A DNA stretch of 64,000 bases from Ceratotherium simum simum (GCF_000283155.1 NW_004454182.1:3408100-3472099); one strand, 5' to 3'; numbered from the stretch's first letter, positions 34,700 through 49,340 are shown. Notes: generated by a model from the sequence alone, not told the origin. Numbers and translations are program-made.

Positions 34700-37600
34700 A
34701 TGGACACAATTTATTGAATGTTAAAAAATCTATCAGGCATTACCAGACACTTTCAAAATGCATTACCACAGTAAATCCTCAAATACATCTCAGGCATCCG
34801 TGTTAACAGGATATTAGCTTTACAGAAAATGGTGAAAGCTTTGGTTCACATTCCCAAACTTGAGAAGGGTAGGAACAGACCCTGATTTAGGAAGAACTAG
34901 AGTTAGGTTTTCTGACAAAAACCACCTCTTATTTTGACCTCTGTGTATTCACTCCTTTATCTCTATTGAGGTAATAAAATATAGTAAAGAGCATAATCAT
35001 AAGCAGCTCAGATTCCAATCCTAACAGATTCCGTTAGAAGAATGAACTTTTTTATGCTGAAGTGATGTAATACAAAAAGACCTAGAAAGGAATAAGAAAA
35101 GCCAGCCGGCGCTATGCCGTTTGGGGAAATTTGCTTAGACTCTCTAATTCTCAGCTTCCCCCGTTATAAACAAGACATCACAATATATTCTCTGCCTATC
35201 TCACTTGGTTGCTACAAGGATCAGGTGGATTGATGTTTATGAAAACCCTCTACCAGTGTATATTTTTTCACATATACTAGATATCTTCTTTTTTTTTTTA
35301 ATTGTTAGGTAGCCTGAAGGCAAGTTGCCATTCATGATTATTTTAGACTTTTATCAGGGGAAAATTTACTTACTTGTTTAAGAACACAACTTTATTGACT
35401 TTTCTGTTTATAAAAGCATACCTTCCCAATCTAGACTGAATGGAAAAAATGAGATAAGAAAGAACTAAATTGCTTTGCCTGATAAAGAAATAGGAATTTT
35501 TAGAGAAGGAAATTGGACCTCTGGGGCTGAAGGGAAAGAAGTGAAGAGAAAAGTCCTGAAGGGAGAGGGTGTCATGATCATGGTGGGCTGGATTCCAAGG
35601 GGACAGATGGCCAATAAGGAATTCTCTATGGTGAGTAAATTCTAATGATCTGAGGACTAGAGATGACTGACATTAAAGTTTAAATTTCTTTCTGTCCTGG
35701 GCTATAATTAACATCCATTAGTCTCAAATATTTAGGAAACATCTGTGACACACAACAACTTTGCATTATTGGTTCTTGGTTAAACGATTTGATGAAAGGA
35801 TTGTGTTCATGTTTTGGGATAGATAATCATAAGCAATGTGAATATCAAGGATTGATGATAGTAAAATTCCATAATAATTAAAAGAATCCTTAGGTTGGAG
35901 TTCAGAGAAAGACTTTATGGGTGACTACAAGAAAAATGTGAGGACTCCAACTCCAGGAAGCATTCCTAAATATCTTTGAGAAGGTGTTGGATTTATGTGA
36001 AACGGGAACCAAGGCGTTAAGGAAGAGATAATACCACAAGTTTGGATGACTTAGAGACATTCAAATTACATTAACAAAAGTTAATTTCATAAGACCAAAA
36101 CAAATTATCTATAAAATAGAGATTAATGCAAATCTAACCATTAACATTTAAAACTAAAATTGAAATGGAATGGCTTGTTTTTATTATTATCGTTGTGATA
36201 ACTATAGTTTTTACAAAGTCAGATAAACTATGAGGCCAATATGATTTATCTATCAATATGAGTTATTTTCAAATTAATAACCCTTTAATCCAATGTCTTT
36301 ATTGAAAAAGGCAGATCTCTACTTATAATGAATCAACAGCCAGTAATTGCATTTATGGAATATGGTATTCAGCCACTTATACCTGAGGGGTTATTTATTT
36401 ATTTATTTTTTCGCACATATAGCAGATAGGTGGCAACTTACATGGCTTTATGGAAATTTAAATGTGGCCATCTTCTCTCTTCTATTATTGTTTATCATCC
36501 ACCCCTATCCCCCAGGAAGTATTATTTGTCTTTCCTGGTTTGTACCCATAGAGCCCTTTTGTGGGTATATTCACCCATTGTAACCAGCATATAAGTGTTT
36601 CCATATAGTTTAAGTCAGCACTGATAAGATAAGTGAATTGGGAGGTAATTAAGATGTCAAAATAAAAGAGGAAAGAAATGACGTGTGCTTGAGAATGATT
36701 ATGAATTAATTCAGGTTTTTTCTTTTATATCTGCAATATTGGGTTTTGGTGTGATGTGAGAGGACAGACAAAAAGGAATAAATCTATCTTTTATTAAAAG
36801 AATCAATCACTCATCTAATTTACATAACGTATACATTTGATTATCACTGACAAAGCAGTCTTACTATTTAAAAAAAGAAAATTGTCATAATTATAATATT
36901 AGAGTATTCTAAAACCTAAAATATATAGACATTTTAATTTTATATATATTACATGTAGTTATTTATGTGTATAAGTCATAAACAAAATACTCTCCTTCCC
37001 AAAAATTTCATGTAGGGAAACAAATCCTGAATTCTTTACTATGATCAGAAGCAATTCTTCTATCTACAGTATATCTTCCAGGCCTCTGTGACATTTCATT
37101 GAGGCACTATTCTAGAACAGACATGTTTCCAAGCATATTGTATTCTTTAACTTTAAATGGTTTTGTTTTGTTTGGACCTTGTCTTGATTTGGGAAAAAAG
37201 ATATTTCACTCCATGAGGTGCATTTCTAAATGATGTTCCAGAAATAGATCAAACAAGCAAATTATTTGCACGGATTGGTTCAATTGAGAAAATAATGTGT
37301 GCCTGCAGTCTCCTCGTCTCATCTTGCCTCCCACGCTGGAAGATATTGAAAGATCCCAGTGCCGCTCATGGACTCATCAAAGAAAGGTTTTCCGACCTAA
37401 ACAGAGAGCACTTTTCCTCAATTTAACAATTAGTATATAGAAATATTATGCATAGTCTCTGATGATTAAGATACAAATGATTATGATACAGTAAAAATTT
37501 TTTCCACTTAAATATACATCAGACTTTTTTCTGGCTTGTTGTGTTTGTTTCGTTGAGTACTTAAGAAACTTCAACATAAAATATTTTTACCTAGGATTCC

Positions 37601-38750
37601 TGAGTTTTATTAACAAAATCAGTAGAAAAATTCTAGAAATTTTCAATATTTTCATAGTTTGAAGAAATTTTAGGTACTAAGTAGCTAATGGTCATTTTTT
37701 TTCTAGTTTAATGCTTTTGTGTAATGAGATGTTTGTGTGTGTGTGTGTGTGTGTGTGTACATATCCAGGCACATTTTAACGTCTCTCGTATGAATTTCAG
37801 TATCTTACTTGTTACAAGTGGAACATGGCTGGCATTTAGGAAAGCACTGGTTTCCTTTTGCATGTCAAGCATGGAAATATAGCTTTTCCCTCACACAGTG
37901 ACTAATGAGCCTGTCAGCAGAATGGTGTTTTACAGAGTTTTATGCAACAAAGGACTAGTGACTCCTTTTTTTCTATACCCAAAGCAGCAAAACACGGCAA
38001 GCAGAACCAAAATGTCAAGTGTAATCTATCATGACTCAATTACATGTGACAAGAAACATAAAAAGAAAGAAGTCGATTATTAGCTAAATCCGATAGAACA
38101 CATTACATTTTATTTATTTCTCATAATGCATTATTTGCCCGCAATAAACAAATATATCTAGTCAATTTCCCTAAACCATGATTATAACACACAAATACTA
38201 TACTGTTCTCCATCTGATTCTCTTTGATTGTGGTAAGCAAAGTAGAATATCTTTAAATTTGCCGTTAATTCTTTCAAATAAGATAGCAATAGGAAGAAAG
38301 TCGTCAACATTTATTACAAGAAACACCCGAGATGAGTAGTTTCAATATCAGCTTGTCAATAAAATGTGAAAAATCAAAATTGTTACAATTTCCTAGAAAC
38401 AGTACCGGCAATTTCAGACAAAAAAAAAAAAGTTCATTTAGGCAGACGTCTGAGAAGAAATTGAACATACAAATCTCAGGCAATATTTTTATGTTGATTG
38501 AGGACGCAACCGTCATAAAATATCTCAGTAGGACATTTGGGTTTCAGATATTTTCAAAGCTGAAGCAGAATTCAGTGAAGCAATGGTGGGCATCTGGAAG
38601 GTTTTGCCAATATGTCTTCCAGCAACAATACGCAGTATTAAATATAAGTTACTTTACTCAGATTTTCCATAGCAAGGTTCATCTGTGATGTGCTTTCAAA
38701 CATGGAGGCAGTCACTTGTGAAGTATTGCGTAATTGGTGGAAACTTCTGA
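34700..38750. other. Repeat-poor AT-rich sequence with a (TG)n microsatellite
   Basis: No gene or repeat is supported apart from a (TG)12-13 microsatellite at 37734-37758. The stretch 37300-37400 is less AT-rich than its surroundings (GTCTCCTCGTCTCATCTTGC and onward) and may be conserved non-coding DNA, but there is no open frame or splice context to call an exon. Frames at 36347-36583 and 37898-38083 have no domains. Confidence 0.4.
37734..37758. repeat. (TG)n microsatellite
   Basis: About 12.5 uninterrupted TG units. Likely length-polymorphic. Confidence 0.95.
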
Positions 38751-38754
38751 AGCC

Positions 38755-38880
38755 TAGAGTTGCGTTCTCCAATATGGTAGTCACTGGCTACATATGGCAA
38801 TTTAAATTTGTTTAAATTAAAAATTAAAAATTTGGTTCCTCAGTAGTTCTTCACATGATAAGTGTGTGGAAAGCAGATCT
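38755..38880. mobile_element. hAT-type DNA transposon fragment
   Basis: GTTCTCCAATATGGTAGTCA then CTGGCTACATATGGCAATTT, AAATTAAAAATTAAAAATTT and GGTTCCTCAGTAGTTCTTCA resembles the common mammalian hAT repeat with the '…tccaatatggtagccactagccacatgtgg…' signature. Only one side is present. Confidence 0.6.
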
Positions 38881-38884
38881 TTAG

Positions 38885-39306
38885 AAATCTTTGGTGAACT
38901 GCATGACTGCTTGTCACAGAGAGAAAGGAGAAGCAAGGAAAGACTAATCAGGCTGACCATTCTGAGAGAAGTACGAGCTCAGAATTTCACAAGGGAAGTC
39001 TAGTTACAGGGGACCCTGGAGAGAAACATCGCTAACAAACATGCAAACCCTTGTCCACCCGTGTGGAGAAACCCCACCCCTGTCTCACAGCCTAACCAAC
39101 TCCCCCACCCACCCCAAGATTATCCTAAACCCCTCTTCCTTACTTTCTGAAGCCCTTTTCAGAAAGCTTGGGAGTCCTGCCCTGCTACCCTCCAAAAGCC
39201 TCATTATGTAAGTAATAAAATTTTCATACCCTCTTGGTATGTGGTTGGCATCATCAGTGTTGACATCTGAACCAAATTTTGGATTTTCTTCGGGATAGCT
39301 ACAACA
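38885..39306 (+). mobile_element. Probable retroviral LTR (plus)
   Basis: The region ends in an R/U5-like segment: AATAAAATTTTCATACCCTC at about 39213-39232, then GGTTGGCATCATCAGTGTTG, then ACATCTGAACCAAATTTTGG and a terminal GCTACAACA at 39298-39306. C-rich text at 39050-39190 precedes it, as in many ERV LTRs. The left boundary and target duplication were not found and no internal retroviral sequence adjoins. Confidence 0.4.
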
Positions 39307-42300
39307 GATAGTGTTAGTACTGGAAATGATTAATCCAGGAATAGGTTAAGATAAAATTTATCTTCTCTAAATATGGTGATTTTTAAAGAGACATCACATA
39401 TTTGATTCACTCAGAAATTTCTATGTTTAGAACCATAAAGGATAATTTACTCTGCACATAGTTTAGTAGGCATATCTGATAAGGAGAGACCCTCATGACA
39501 TCCACGTTATAGCGTTACAAAGGAGGACTTGAATTTCATTTGTTCAGACTCCTGTCACTGAATGTTGTCATGTGTATAATAATCACAGAGAATATACTCA
39601 GCCCGTAATTACCAATAATGGAAATGTTCTAACTACCTTTCCTAGCCTCTTCTGTTTTCCTGACACCTAACGTAAATCACATGGGTTTAATCTCATTTCC
39701 TCCTGTAATATAGAAAAGAAATATAGAACAAGAAATATAGTCAAAAGAAATATAGAACAGCTACATCCCATAATAACTCTTCATGTTATTGAACCCCGTC
39801 TACCACCCCCACCTCCAGCTACCAACTAAATCTCTTTTTATACTATATGTCCAAATCCTGTTTGCCAGATCATTAGCCATTTTAATATACCTCCCCTGGA
39901 TTTTTTTCCAGGTCCTTTTCATCTCATATGAAATATAGATTCTGCAACAAGGCACTATGTCTCAATAATTTAATGATAGTGAAAATTAAATAACAGTTTC
40001 CACATTAATACCACTCAGACTCACATAATAGTTATAGTAATATTTTTTGGTTCTCTTGTTTGTTTCAGACAGTCTTCTAAATGCAAACATCTTTTGTTGC
40101 CATGTTTATGGACTTTTCCATTTCTCTCTTGTTCTTATTGTACTATACAATTATAGGCATAAAGAGAATTTGTGTGTTTAAGGGAACCTCTTTTTATCCT
40201 CCCTTATCTCTATAAATAACCATTCTCTTCCTGTTCTTCCTTACACAGAAGGATGCACCATTCAGTTCAGTCCAATCTAGCCTTCACCAACGTCTCATTG
40301 AGGGTTGAGACAAGCTCAGTAAAAGCCATTGGAATGCCTGGACACACACAGGAGGGGCTACGTGGAAAACAGCAGAAGTAGCATTCGCTGGGTAAAGTAA
40401 ATACTTGCTATTCTAGCTATGCAATATTTCTCCTTGTTTTTATCATCAAATCCTTGCTCCAATTCTGTTTGCATTATTGCCTTTCAAAAACTACCAAAGA
40501 TATTACTATTTTACAATCTTTTAATTTAGATTTTATATTCACTATAATAGGACTGTTTTGGATTTGTGGAAAGGAAATCCACTCAAACCAGTCAATTTTA
40601 AAGGAGTATTTTATAGGATACAGGCTTCATGAGAATCCAGGCAAAACTGAATAACCAAGCACAAGGAAGTTGACAGCCCAAGACACACACAGATTTCTAT
40701 CTTTCTGCCTTCACTCCACTTATGACTCTCTTCTCATGTTTACTCTGTTAACTTTTCTCTCTACTCTATAAAGTGTGAGATTTTTTTGCTGTCTTTTTTT
40801 GTAATTTGCCTTGTGCATGACTTAGAAGGGCCACCCCAGCCTCAAAATTTAAATGCTATCTCAAGCCTATCTTTTGCCACAATGCAAAAGTTTTGCATCT
40901 CTTATTTCAGATTCTGACTGGTCAGAATTTTTTATAAGCCAAGTTACAAATAATACATATTTCCGGATTTGTGTCCAAACCTGATCCAATAATCTATTGC
41001 TGGAGTGTGGGGAGAAATAGAATACGTGAAGCAAAAAATGTTCCCAGCCTGGGATTTTCTCTGGTGGTTAAATGCAAATAGATCTTAGAGAAATAAATGG
41101 TATCAACATTCAGGTGAACAAGATGTGTGGTGATACAAAAAGAGAAACAAACAACAAAATATAGACAATGATTGCCTAAGATAATGCTAGTCTTAGTTTT
41201 ATCTTAAGATGATTATCATTTTCTGGATCTCTGTATCTAAAAAGAACAAAGAGAGTAAGTGAGAAATAATCATTTTAGATCTGGACAGTAAGACATACTT
41301 AGAAGGAATAGAGAAGTTTAAAAGGGATAACCAGTATTCACTGTGGCATGACTCATACATGGCCTAAATAAAAGTGCTTTGCAGCAGATAATTCAAAGAC
41401 ATGCTAGAGACTGTAACAATCTCCTAGAATAATTTAAGGCCTCAATAAAAGAATCAATCAGACTAACCTCAAACCCAAATACCAATTCTGAATGAACTAT
41501 TACCAAATACTTAGTGACCTGAAGTGATTAGGGATTCTTCCAGATGACTAGCTTTTAGGGTTTCTGATTAGCACAAAATATCAGAAGAGGCAGATTTTTG
41601 CTGGTGCCTGGAATATATTTCTAAAAGCGCATTAGAGACATTTTCTAATATGCTTATGAGCATATTTTGTATGCTGTAATAAGATACTTGATAATATTGC
41701 CACATCACAGAAATTCAAAATCAAATAACAAACTTAAAACAACAATCCCTAAATAAACATTAATCATACTGTGTTTGCATTATATGAAATGAAAATAATA
41801 GCAATCAAAACCCAGAAATGCCTATGTAGAGATGATTTTTTAAAAATACACGTTCATCAGCTCCATAATTGTAACTATTTCTGATATTGGTATCTTATTT
41901 AGCATTGTAATAGAATTGGTTGCATAAAGAACACATCTAAATTTACCTTTTTCTAAAGTAAAATTTCTGCTGTTTACAGAGCTTTGTCTTGGCCACTTGG
42001 TTCAGCAAGTCCCAATCATTTTATTAATATACACATTTCAAAGAAGGCTTTCTATTTGGAGTCATTATTGTAAAGCATGTTTTCTATGGAGGCTCAAAAA
42101 TATCATAAATATCTTGGTCTATATGGATGAATACCTTTCATTAAAAAGTCACATATAGTTTACCATTTTCCAAATATCCCAGGCAACAATGCAAAAATTC
42201 TAACAGGAAGTAATTATATAATTGTCTTATATTAACACAAAACAAATAAACAAAAACTTCTGATCAATTGATAAAGCTGAGTTTCATTGTCATGAAAATA

Positions 42301-42490
42301 AACCAAGACAAATAAGTTTTGGTAGTATTTTAGACCGGAATCAGAGACTGTTCAATTTTGTGTAATTACACAAAATAAATAGTTTTCTCTTTAAATGAAT
42401 ATATATATATATTGGAATTTACATGTGAAAAAATACAAGAGATTTTAATATAGTAATTTGGATCCGACACCAGCAGAATATAATGGATGT
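39307..42490. other. Unique AT-rich sequence, no gene seen
   Basis: No repeat family is recognised with confidence. A short local AAGAAATATAGAACA repeat at 39712-39760 and a (TA)n at about 42402-42413 are present. The frame at 40454-40654 has no domain. Confidence 0.4.
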
Positions 42491-42499
42491 ATTGAGGAA

Positions 42500-44030
42500 A
42501 ATATTTTTTAAATTACACTTCTTTATTTTTAAATAATTGTAAGTTCACATGCAATTGAAAGATATAATACTCTCTCTCCAATTTTGCCCGGTGGTAGCAT
42601 CTTGCAAAACTGTGATACAATATCACAACCAAAATATTGGAATTGATAAAGTGAAGATGCAGAACATTTTCATCACCACAAGGATCACTCCTGTTGACCT
42701 TTTATATCCACTCTCACATCACACCTGCCCTCATCCCTCCTTATCACCGCCAACCACTCATCTGTTCTTCTCCTCCATGTCATTTTGAGACTATTACATA
42801 CACGGAATCATACAGTATATCACATTTAGGATTGGATTTTTCAATGAGCACAGTTATCTGGAGATTTATAGAGGTTGTTGCATGTAGTTTGTTCTTTTGT
42901 ATTGCTGAGTAGTACCCCATGGTATGGATATACCAGTTTCTTTAACCATTCACCAGTTGAAGATATCTAGGTTGATTCCAATTTTTGGCAATTATGAATA
43001 ATGCTGTTATAAACATTTGTGTACAGGTTTATGTATGAACCATAAGTATTAATTTTTCTGGAATAAAAGCTCAAGATTACAGTTGTAGATCATATGGTAG
43101 CTACATGTTTATTTTTTCAGAAATCAGCAAACTGTCTAGAGTGGCTGCAACATTTTACATTCCCACCAGCAATATATAGGTGATCAGTTTCTCTGCATCC
43201 TTGCTGGTATTTAGTGCTGTCGCTACTTTTATTTTAGCCATTCTGATCAATGTGTAGTGAAACCTCATTGTGGTTTTAATTTGCATTTGCCCAAGGCTAA
43301 TGGTGTGGAACATCTTTCCATGTGCTTGTTTACAGTATATATATCCTGTTCAGTGAAATGTCTGTTCCTGTCTTTTGCTCTTTTTCTAACTGGATTACGT
43401 GTTTTTACTGTTGAGTTTTGATACTTCTTTATATGTTCCAGATACTAGTCCTTTAGCAGATATATGGTTTAAACATATTTTCCCCTACTCTGTAGCTTGT
43501 GTTTTTACCTTTTAACTGGATCTTTCACAGAACACAGTTTTTAACTTTGATGAAATATAATCTATCAAGTTTTCCTTTTATGGTTTGTGATTTTAGTGTC
43601 AAGTCTAAGATCTCTTTGCCTAATCCCAGATCCCAAAGATTTTCTCCTATGTTTTTTTGCTAAAAGTTTTATGTTAATGAATTCTTTTTGCTAAGATTTT
43701 CTTAAGGATTTTTGAGTCCATGTTCATGAGGGAGATTGATCTGTGGTGGGTTTTTTGTAGTCATTATCTAGTTTTGATATTAGCGTAATACTAGCTTAAT
43801 GAAATTAATTAGGAACTGTGGGCTCCTCTTCTACTTTCTGTAAGAGATTAAGTTGAGTGGATGTTAATTCTTCTCTAAACATTTGGTATAATTCTCCAGT
43901 GAAAACATTTGGACATGAGGTTATTTCTTGGGAAGTATTTGGATTATTTTCCTTAGTAGTTGTAGCACAATTCTCTTTATAGTTTTTAACTGAGGCTGTG
44001 AAAATTTTCCTACTACAACCATTTTTATTG
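42500..44030 (-). mobile_element. Old L1 (3'UTR, ORF2 C-terminus, RT piece), minus, internally deleted
   Basis: On the minus strand, 44030-43690 matches part of the ORF2 RT domain (antisense GTTCATGAGGGAGATTGATC). It is joined near 43680 to the ORF2 C-terminal region 43680-42900 (antisense ATTTGCATTTGCCCAAGGCT and TTGCTGAGTAGTACCCCATG), then the 3'UTR to about 42500. The jump implies an internal deletion. It is heavily mutated and has no poly(A) tail. Confidence 0.85.
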
Positions 44031-44289
44031 TCATATATTTTCACAAAATGCCATCATCCTTGAGAGATTGCCATTTGCCCTCTTTGTTGATGAGAATTAT
44101 GAAATGTATGCCATTACTAATTTTGATATGGCTGTCAAGAAGCTCAGGGCCATATTTAATCTTCTATTACAGTAACACGTTTAACCTTATGGTAAATAAA
44201 TTGACTTCCTCTTTCTTTCCTTCCAAGTCATTTTTTAATTTGTATCCCAATTTTATTAATGTATTTTATCATATGTCATGACTGAGCTC

Positions 44290-44930
44290 ATATCCTCTTT
44301 GGAGAGGAGAGAAACAGTAAATAAAATAGGTTACTTAGTTTGGCAGATGCAGAGATGCTCTACTCAGATCTCCCTCAAAAAATAACTTACATCAGACAGA
44401 GTGGGAATGTACCTACAATATCCAATTCTGGGTGTTGGCCCATAACCTTGGCATCCACTGTGCCTATCACATACCTCACCACCCAGAAGCCACCAGTCGG
44501 GTAAAGCATGGGAACGGCCTGATGAAGGCCAGCTCAGAGGCAATACCATGAGAGAATGCATTGCCATCCTCTAGGAAACAGTATGCATATTGAATCAGAG
44601 ACTTTTGTATGGCATCATGTCCCCAATAGGAAGAATACATGGTTTTGAGGACCAAGAGGTTAAGCAGGAGTGGCCACACTTCCTATCACTGGCAATGATC
44701 CACTGTCTGAGATTGTAGTCCTCACACCTACAATTGTAGGTAATTCAGACATAGAGTGCCTGGTCCACAAGGAAGATGTTCCCTTGGAGGACACAGCAGT
44801 GGTCCCATTGAACAACCTATGGCTTTCACCTGACACCTTGAGCACCAAGGGGTACTCCTAACAAACTTTTCGTACTCTTAACTCAAACTCAGTGCCTGCT
44901 TCCCAGAGAATCTACCCAGTGATACTTAGC
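44290..44930 (-). pseudogene. Possible retroviral-type coding remnant, unrecognised
   Basis: Base composition is more balanced here, and minus frames at 44848-44660, 44679-44476 and 44567-44364 line up as overlapping registers, as if one coding region had frameshifts. They contain stretches such as MYSSYWGHDAIQKSLIQYAY. I cannot match it to a family with confidence; a MaLR/ERV internal fragment is the best guess. Confidence 0.3.
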
Positions 44931-47900
44931 CTAGCTACGTTCTGTGCCTGTCCAAATCAGTGGCTTATATTTTGGATTTTTCTAACTCATCAGTCTTTAA
45001 AAACTTTTATTTATGTTATGTTAAACACAACTTTTCCGTGACCCAAACCCAATATCCTATAAAGACAAGGAGCTATTCTTGTAGAGTTGCATAAATGCCT
45101 TCTATGAAATATACATGGAGTAATTTGAGTAGATAAAAAGAGAAATGAGTCTAATAGTTTAAATTACAGTACTAGAAAGAGCACCATAGTGAGAAGCAAA
45201 TAAATCTGTAGATAGTAGACAGTGAGTAAAAGTGTGAAGAATGAAAACAAATGTCGATAGCACTGTTTTAGCTTGCTTTCCCTATAAACACTAAAAGATT
45301 CCATTTTGATTCTGAAATAAGTGACAACTGTCTAAGAAAAAAAAATATGAAAACCTGTCATAACACAACAGTTATGCCACCATCAAGTAAACCTTAATGT
45401 TGTCTTCGAAACAGTTACTTTTACCTTATAGAAACAAAATAAGCATTGTGATATTTCTCTTACCAGAATAAGAAAAAAACGTGACTCATCACAACAAGAT
45501 AAATATTGTACCAAGATTAATCATAATGTGTGAACACTGCTGACACACATATAAAGTTCACACATAGCCTATGAAATTAAGTGCTATTTGCTCAAATTAT
45601 TGTTTTTACTCATGATTTCTGAATTTCTCTTTATTGTTTTATGTTTGAATTTTCCAACTGATCTGTATCTATAATGAATTTATTTTTATCTTCTACTGTA
45701 ACATTAAAAATTTTGACACATGCACACCATTATCTGCTTTTCAAAAATATATACATGAGTGTTTCTAAAGAAACTTTTTGGAAGCCCTACATCATATTCA
45801 ATTGTTTTGCAATTTTTTTTATCTTTTACTTCTAAAGGTTGACTTCTTTTGATGATCCTTTATGACAGCCTTTTATTACTCTCCAGAATTTACAGCTCCT
45901 CTTACATTGCTCACTAGGAGCTGAACTTTTAGTAATGCCACTTCACTCTCATTTGAAATATTAGTAGTTGTGATCCTTGTTTGTCAAAATACTGTTTCAA
46001 AATATGACAGTCATTATATCATCCACATATCTTAAATCTGTAGATGCCTTTGATTTAGAGACTAGATTATTTGTTTGACTAGTGATTTGTGAGCAATTGA
46101 ATTCAAGTTCATATACACAGAAAGACTCGTGGCACTAAATAATTGTCAGGAGACTTTTTCATTTTATGTATGTACTTGAAATTGCATAAGATGATTTTCT
46201 GCAATTTAAAATGGAACTCAAAAATGCCTATCAGTATAAGACTGAAATTTGTCATCCCTTTACTTATTTATTAAGTTAATAAGGCAATTTATTTAGATTT
46301 TTTTTCCCTTCTAAATTACAATGGTGACTTGTTGCAAGACTCTAAAATGCATCCCAGGATCAGTAATACTATTATTTTTAGAGGAAATATCTTTGAACAT
46401 AGAGCCTTATGGACAGTCAAAGAATTTCTGGGAAATCATAAGTTTATACATTTGCCTTTGATTTTCCAAAAGATATTACACAATAGCTACAAAAATAATA
46501 TTCCCTAAATGCACAGTATGAAGTATCATGTTATGTCAGTAGTTTTATGACCTTGTGTGTCAAATGATGTCCTCCAATATGCACACCATTACCTATACTG
46601 TTTCACTTTGTTGATGAAATTCTTGTTAAGTTGCTGTTATTTCTTGCATCTAGAACCTGTGTTTAAATATAAATGTATTATATGTTCACATATGTCCTTT
46701 GATACATTTTCAAAATATTCTCTCTCAGAGAAATGAATGAAATATTCTAACACACCAAAGAATCATTTTCATTTTTATTCCTTGAGAAAGAAATACAGAT
46801 CAACTGAAGAAGACTCATTTTTACTCTTGACTTAAGAGGGTAATTTTCATTGTCTACTAATGGGTTACAAGTCACTGCCACAGTGTTGCACATCACATCG
46901 CTGAGAATGGCTTAACCTGCTTCTAACTAGCTGGTTTCTTGTGAAGTTCAGCTCACATTACCCGTGACCTGATAAGATCTCACCAGCAGCCCATAATCAG
47001 TGCACATTGACTTCTCCACATTTACGCCTGACATATTTCACTACGGCACCATGAAAATCAGTTTGTTTATGTTTAATGCATTGCATCTGACAGTATTTCT
47101 CCACCATAGCGGTGCCTAACAGTTTATCAACTGTCAGGTTTGAGGGTACATCGATAATCCATGTTTGTGGCTGAAGCTTCTACAACTGTCAATAGCCTGA
47201 TCTTTGAAAATATCATCTTGCATACTGCTATAATACAGTAACATTTTTAGCTTTTATAGTTTAGAATAAAAATCTATGGCTCTTGACTCCAGCTGCCTAA
47301 CCCGTGAAAATGATATTTTTCCCCAAATGCTACGGTATTTCTCAATATAAAATATTTATCTAGATTATACAAAACTTTGTTAGATAAAGAAATGAGGTGC
47401 TTTTCTTAACATTTAAAAAAAAAAAATCCCTCGGACATCTGGTTTAGCAAGCCCTAAGAAAAAACATTTCACTGTCTATCATTTGCCATCTTTGTGATTC
47501 CACAGGGTTTGAAATTTAGTTTGATTGCATTGGACATTTCTATCACACAATTTTTCTTTCAAAAAGAAAAAGAAAGAAAGAAGGAATATGTCGGAAAAGA
47601 AAAGAAAGGTTTATTTATTATTGCTGCTATGTACTATTATGGATATTGGTTAAATTTGACTTGGAAAGAAAACAATAAAAGCAATGGGCAATAAAAGAGT
47701 AATTCCAGTAGGTTGTTCAACTTGTTAGTAGTAAGAGGAGATAAGATAACAACACCTCAGTGACTTTCTGAATGCTGTACTGTTCTTCCTGGTACTGATA
47801 CCAAGTTCTGATCAAGTAGTATTTAATAGGGATGTTAGGATTTCATTAAGTTGCTTAAATGTTAACACTCTCTCCAGAAACAGACAGGAATAAAGAAACC

Positions 47901-49340
47901 AGGCCTGAATGGTTTGTTAAGCAGTTTTACATCATCCACTTATTAGAAGATTCCAAGTGCAAAAGTACCCCTGTGAAGTGGCATTACCATAGGCCAAAGC
48001 AGATTTTTAGAGAAGGGTCTCCTTCCTTCTCAGGAAATTTGGCTTTGGAAATTTGAGAGACCCAGAGGGCCCAAAGTTCTGCTTATAATAACAGCCAAGG
48101 GTAGTTGTATATTCTAACTGATGGTGGTAACTGAAACATCACTGTGCAGAAAGTAAAGACCCTTGTACTGCCAAGAAAGTCTGGTTAGTGTAAAGAATGG
48201 TGCCAAAGAGAGTGACGCCTTTGCGGCTGCTGTTATTCACCATGCGAAATTAATTGAAGATACCTGTGCAGTAAAATGAACTGGTGTAGACATGCACTTC
48301 AGCCACAGTCGGAACAAAAACTCAGTCCTAGTACATTAGCTTCTCAATCCTGACATGATTGCTCTAGGTTGTCTTTCTTGCCTCAGCAATGTCTGGTCAG
48401 TGGAGAAGTTTTATAACAGACCAGGACTGTTGATTTCCACAGGTCGAGCCTGTTGCCTATCTGCCTATTGAGGCAGTCATGACCATTCCATGATGATGCA
48501 CAGGATATGCTGTTTATCTCCCCTTTGTTCTCTTCCATATCCCAAAATGCCCTACAACTGTTTAAAGAGTTAGAGAAAGTTCAATTTGGAACAGCCAATG
48601 AGATTTGAGAACAAACCCAGGTCCTTCAATATAATGTGTATACTCATACTGCCTTTTATCGCCACAGTGAATTCCACCAGAGCCAGCTCTGCTTAACTCC
48701 ATGAAGCTTATGTTCCCAATACTTTCCCTGTGCACCCTACACACCTCTCTCCCAACTCGGTGGAGTTTATCCATAAAAACAGACAAGTTTTCCTGATTTC
48801 TCTTGGGAGAAGTCCACTGGGGTACCCATTTTTGTTGCCTTCTGCCCTCGAGACCCTTTCTAAAGCAAAATGTGAAAAAGGAAGAACTAAACTGGAGTTA
48901 AAGCTGTTGAAAACAGTTTAACCTACCAAGTTCCGATTTAGCCATTCCCTCCCTTAATGTATCTATCTCACTCTGGCAATGCCGGAGTATTGCAGAATTC
49001 AACTAATCGTCAGCTTAGAAATATTAGAAAGCTTTTTGCTATAAATCTCCAAGGATGGGTTTTTTTCATGTAAATTTACTATGTGTCTTCCTCCTATAAA
49101 GTTCTCTTAAAACTTCGGGAGTGCATGGGTGGGTAGGATAGTATGAACTGCTGGAGACGGCGTGCTATTTTGTGCAAAGGTTTTCTCCTCTCTACTTTGT
49201 CGTTTTCCAATTCAGCTTCCACACTGAACTTAACTGATATTTTATTTATCTTTTAAAAGAGATATCTGTTATTCACTGATAATTTAATGCGAATTTTAAT
49301 CCAACATTCAACACCACCGAAATCTGGCCCCAAACAAAAG
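44931..49340. other. Repeat-poor block of about 4.4 kb
   Basis: No SINE, LINE or LTR recognised. The piece 46860-47240 is notably non-repetitive and less AT-biased, with TGATAA- and ATTTACGCC-type words, and resembles conserved non-coding DNA in texture. Small frames (47494-47694, 47859-48056, 48562-48786) lack domains. Confidence 0.4.

Noticed and set aside
48190..48270. Short DAFAAAVIHHAKLIED-like translation suggesting a processed pseudogene
   Set aside because: Only about 20 codons look protein-like, with stops on both sides and no family recognised.
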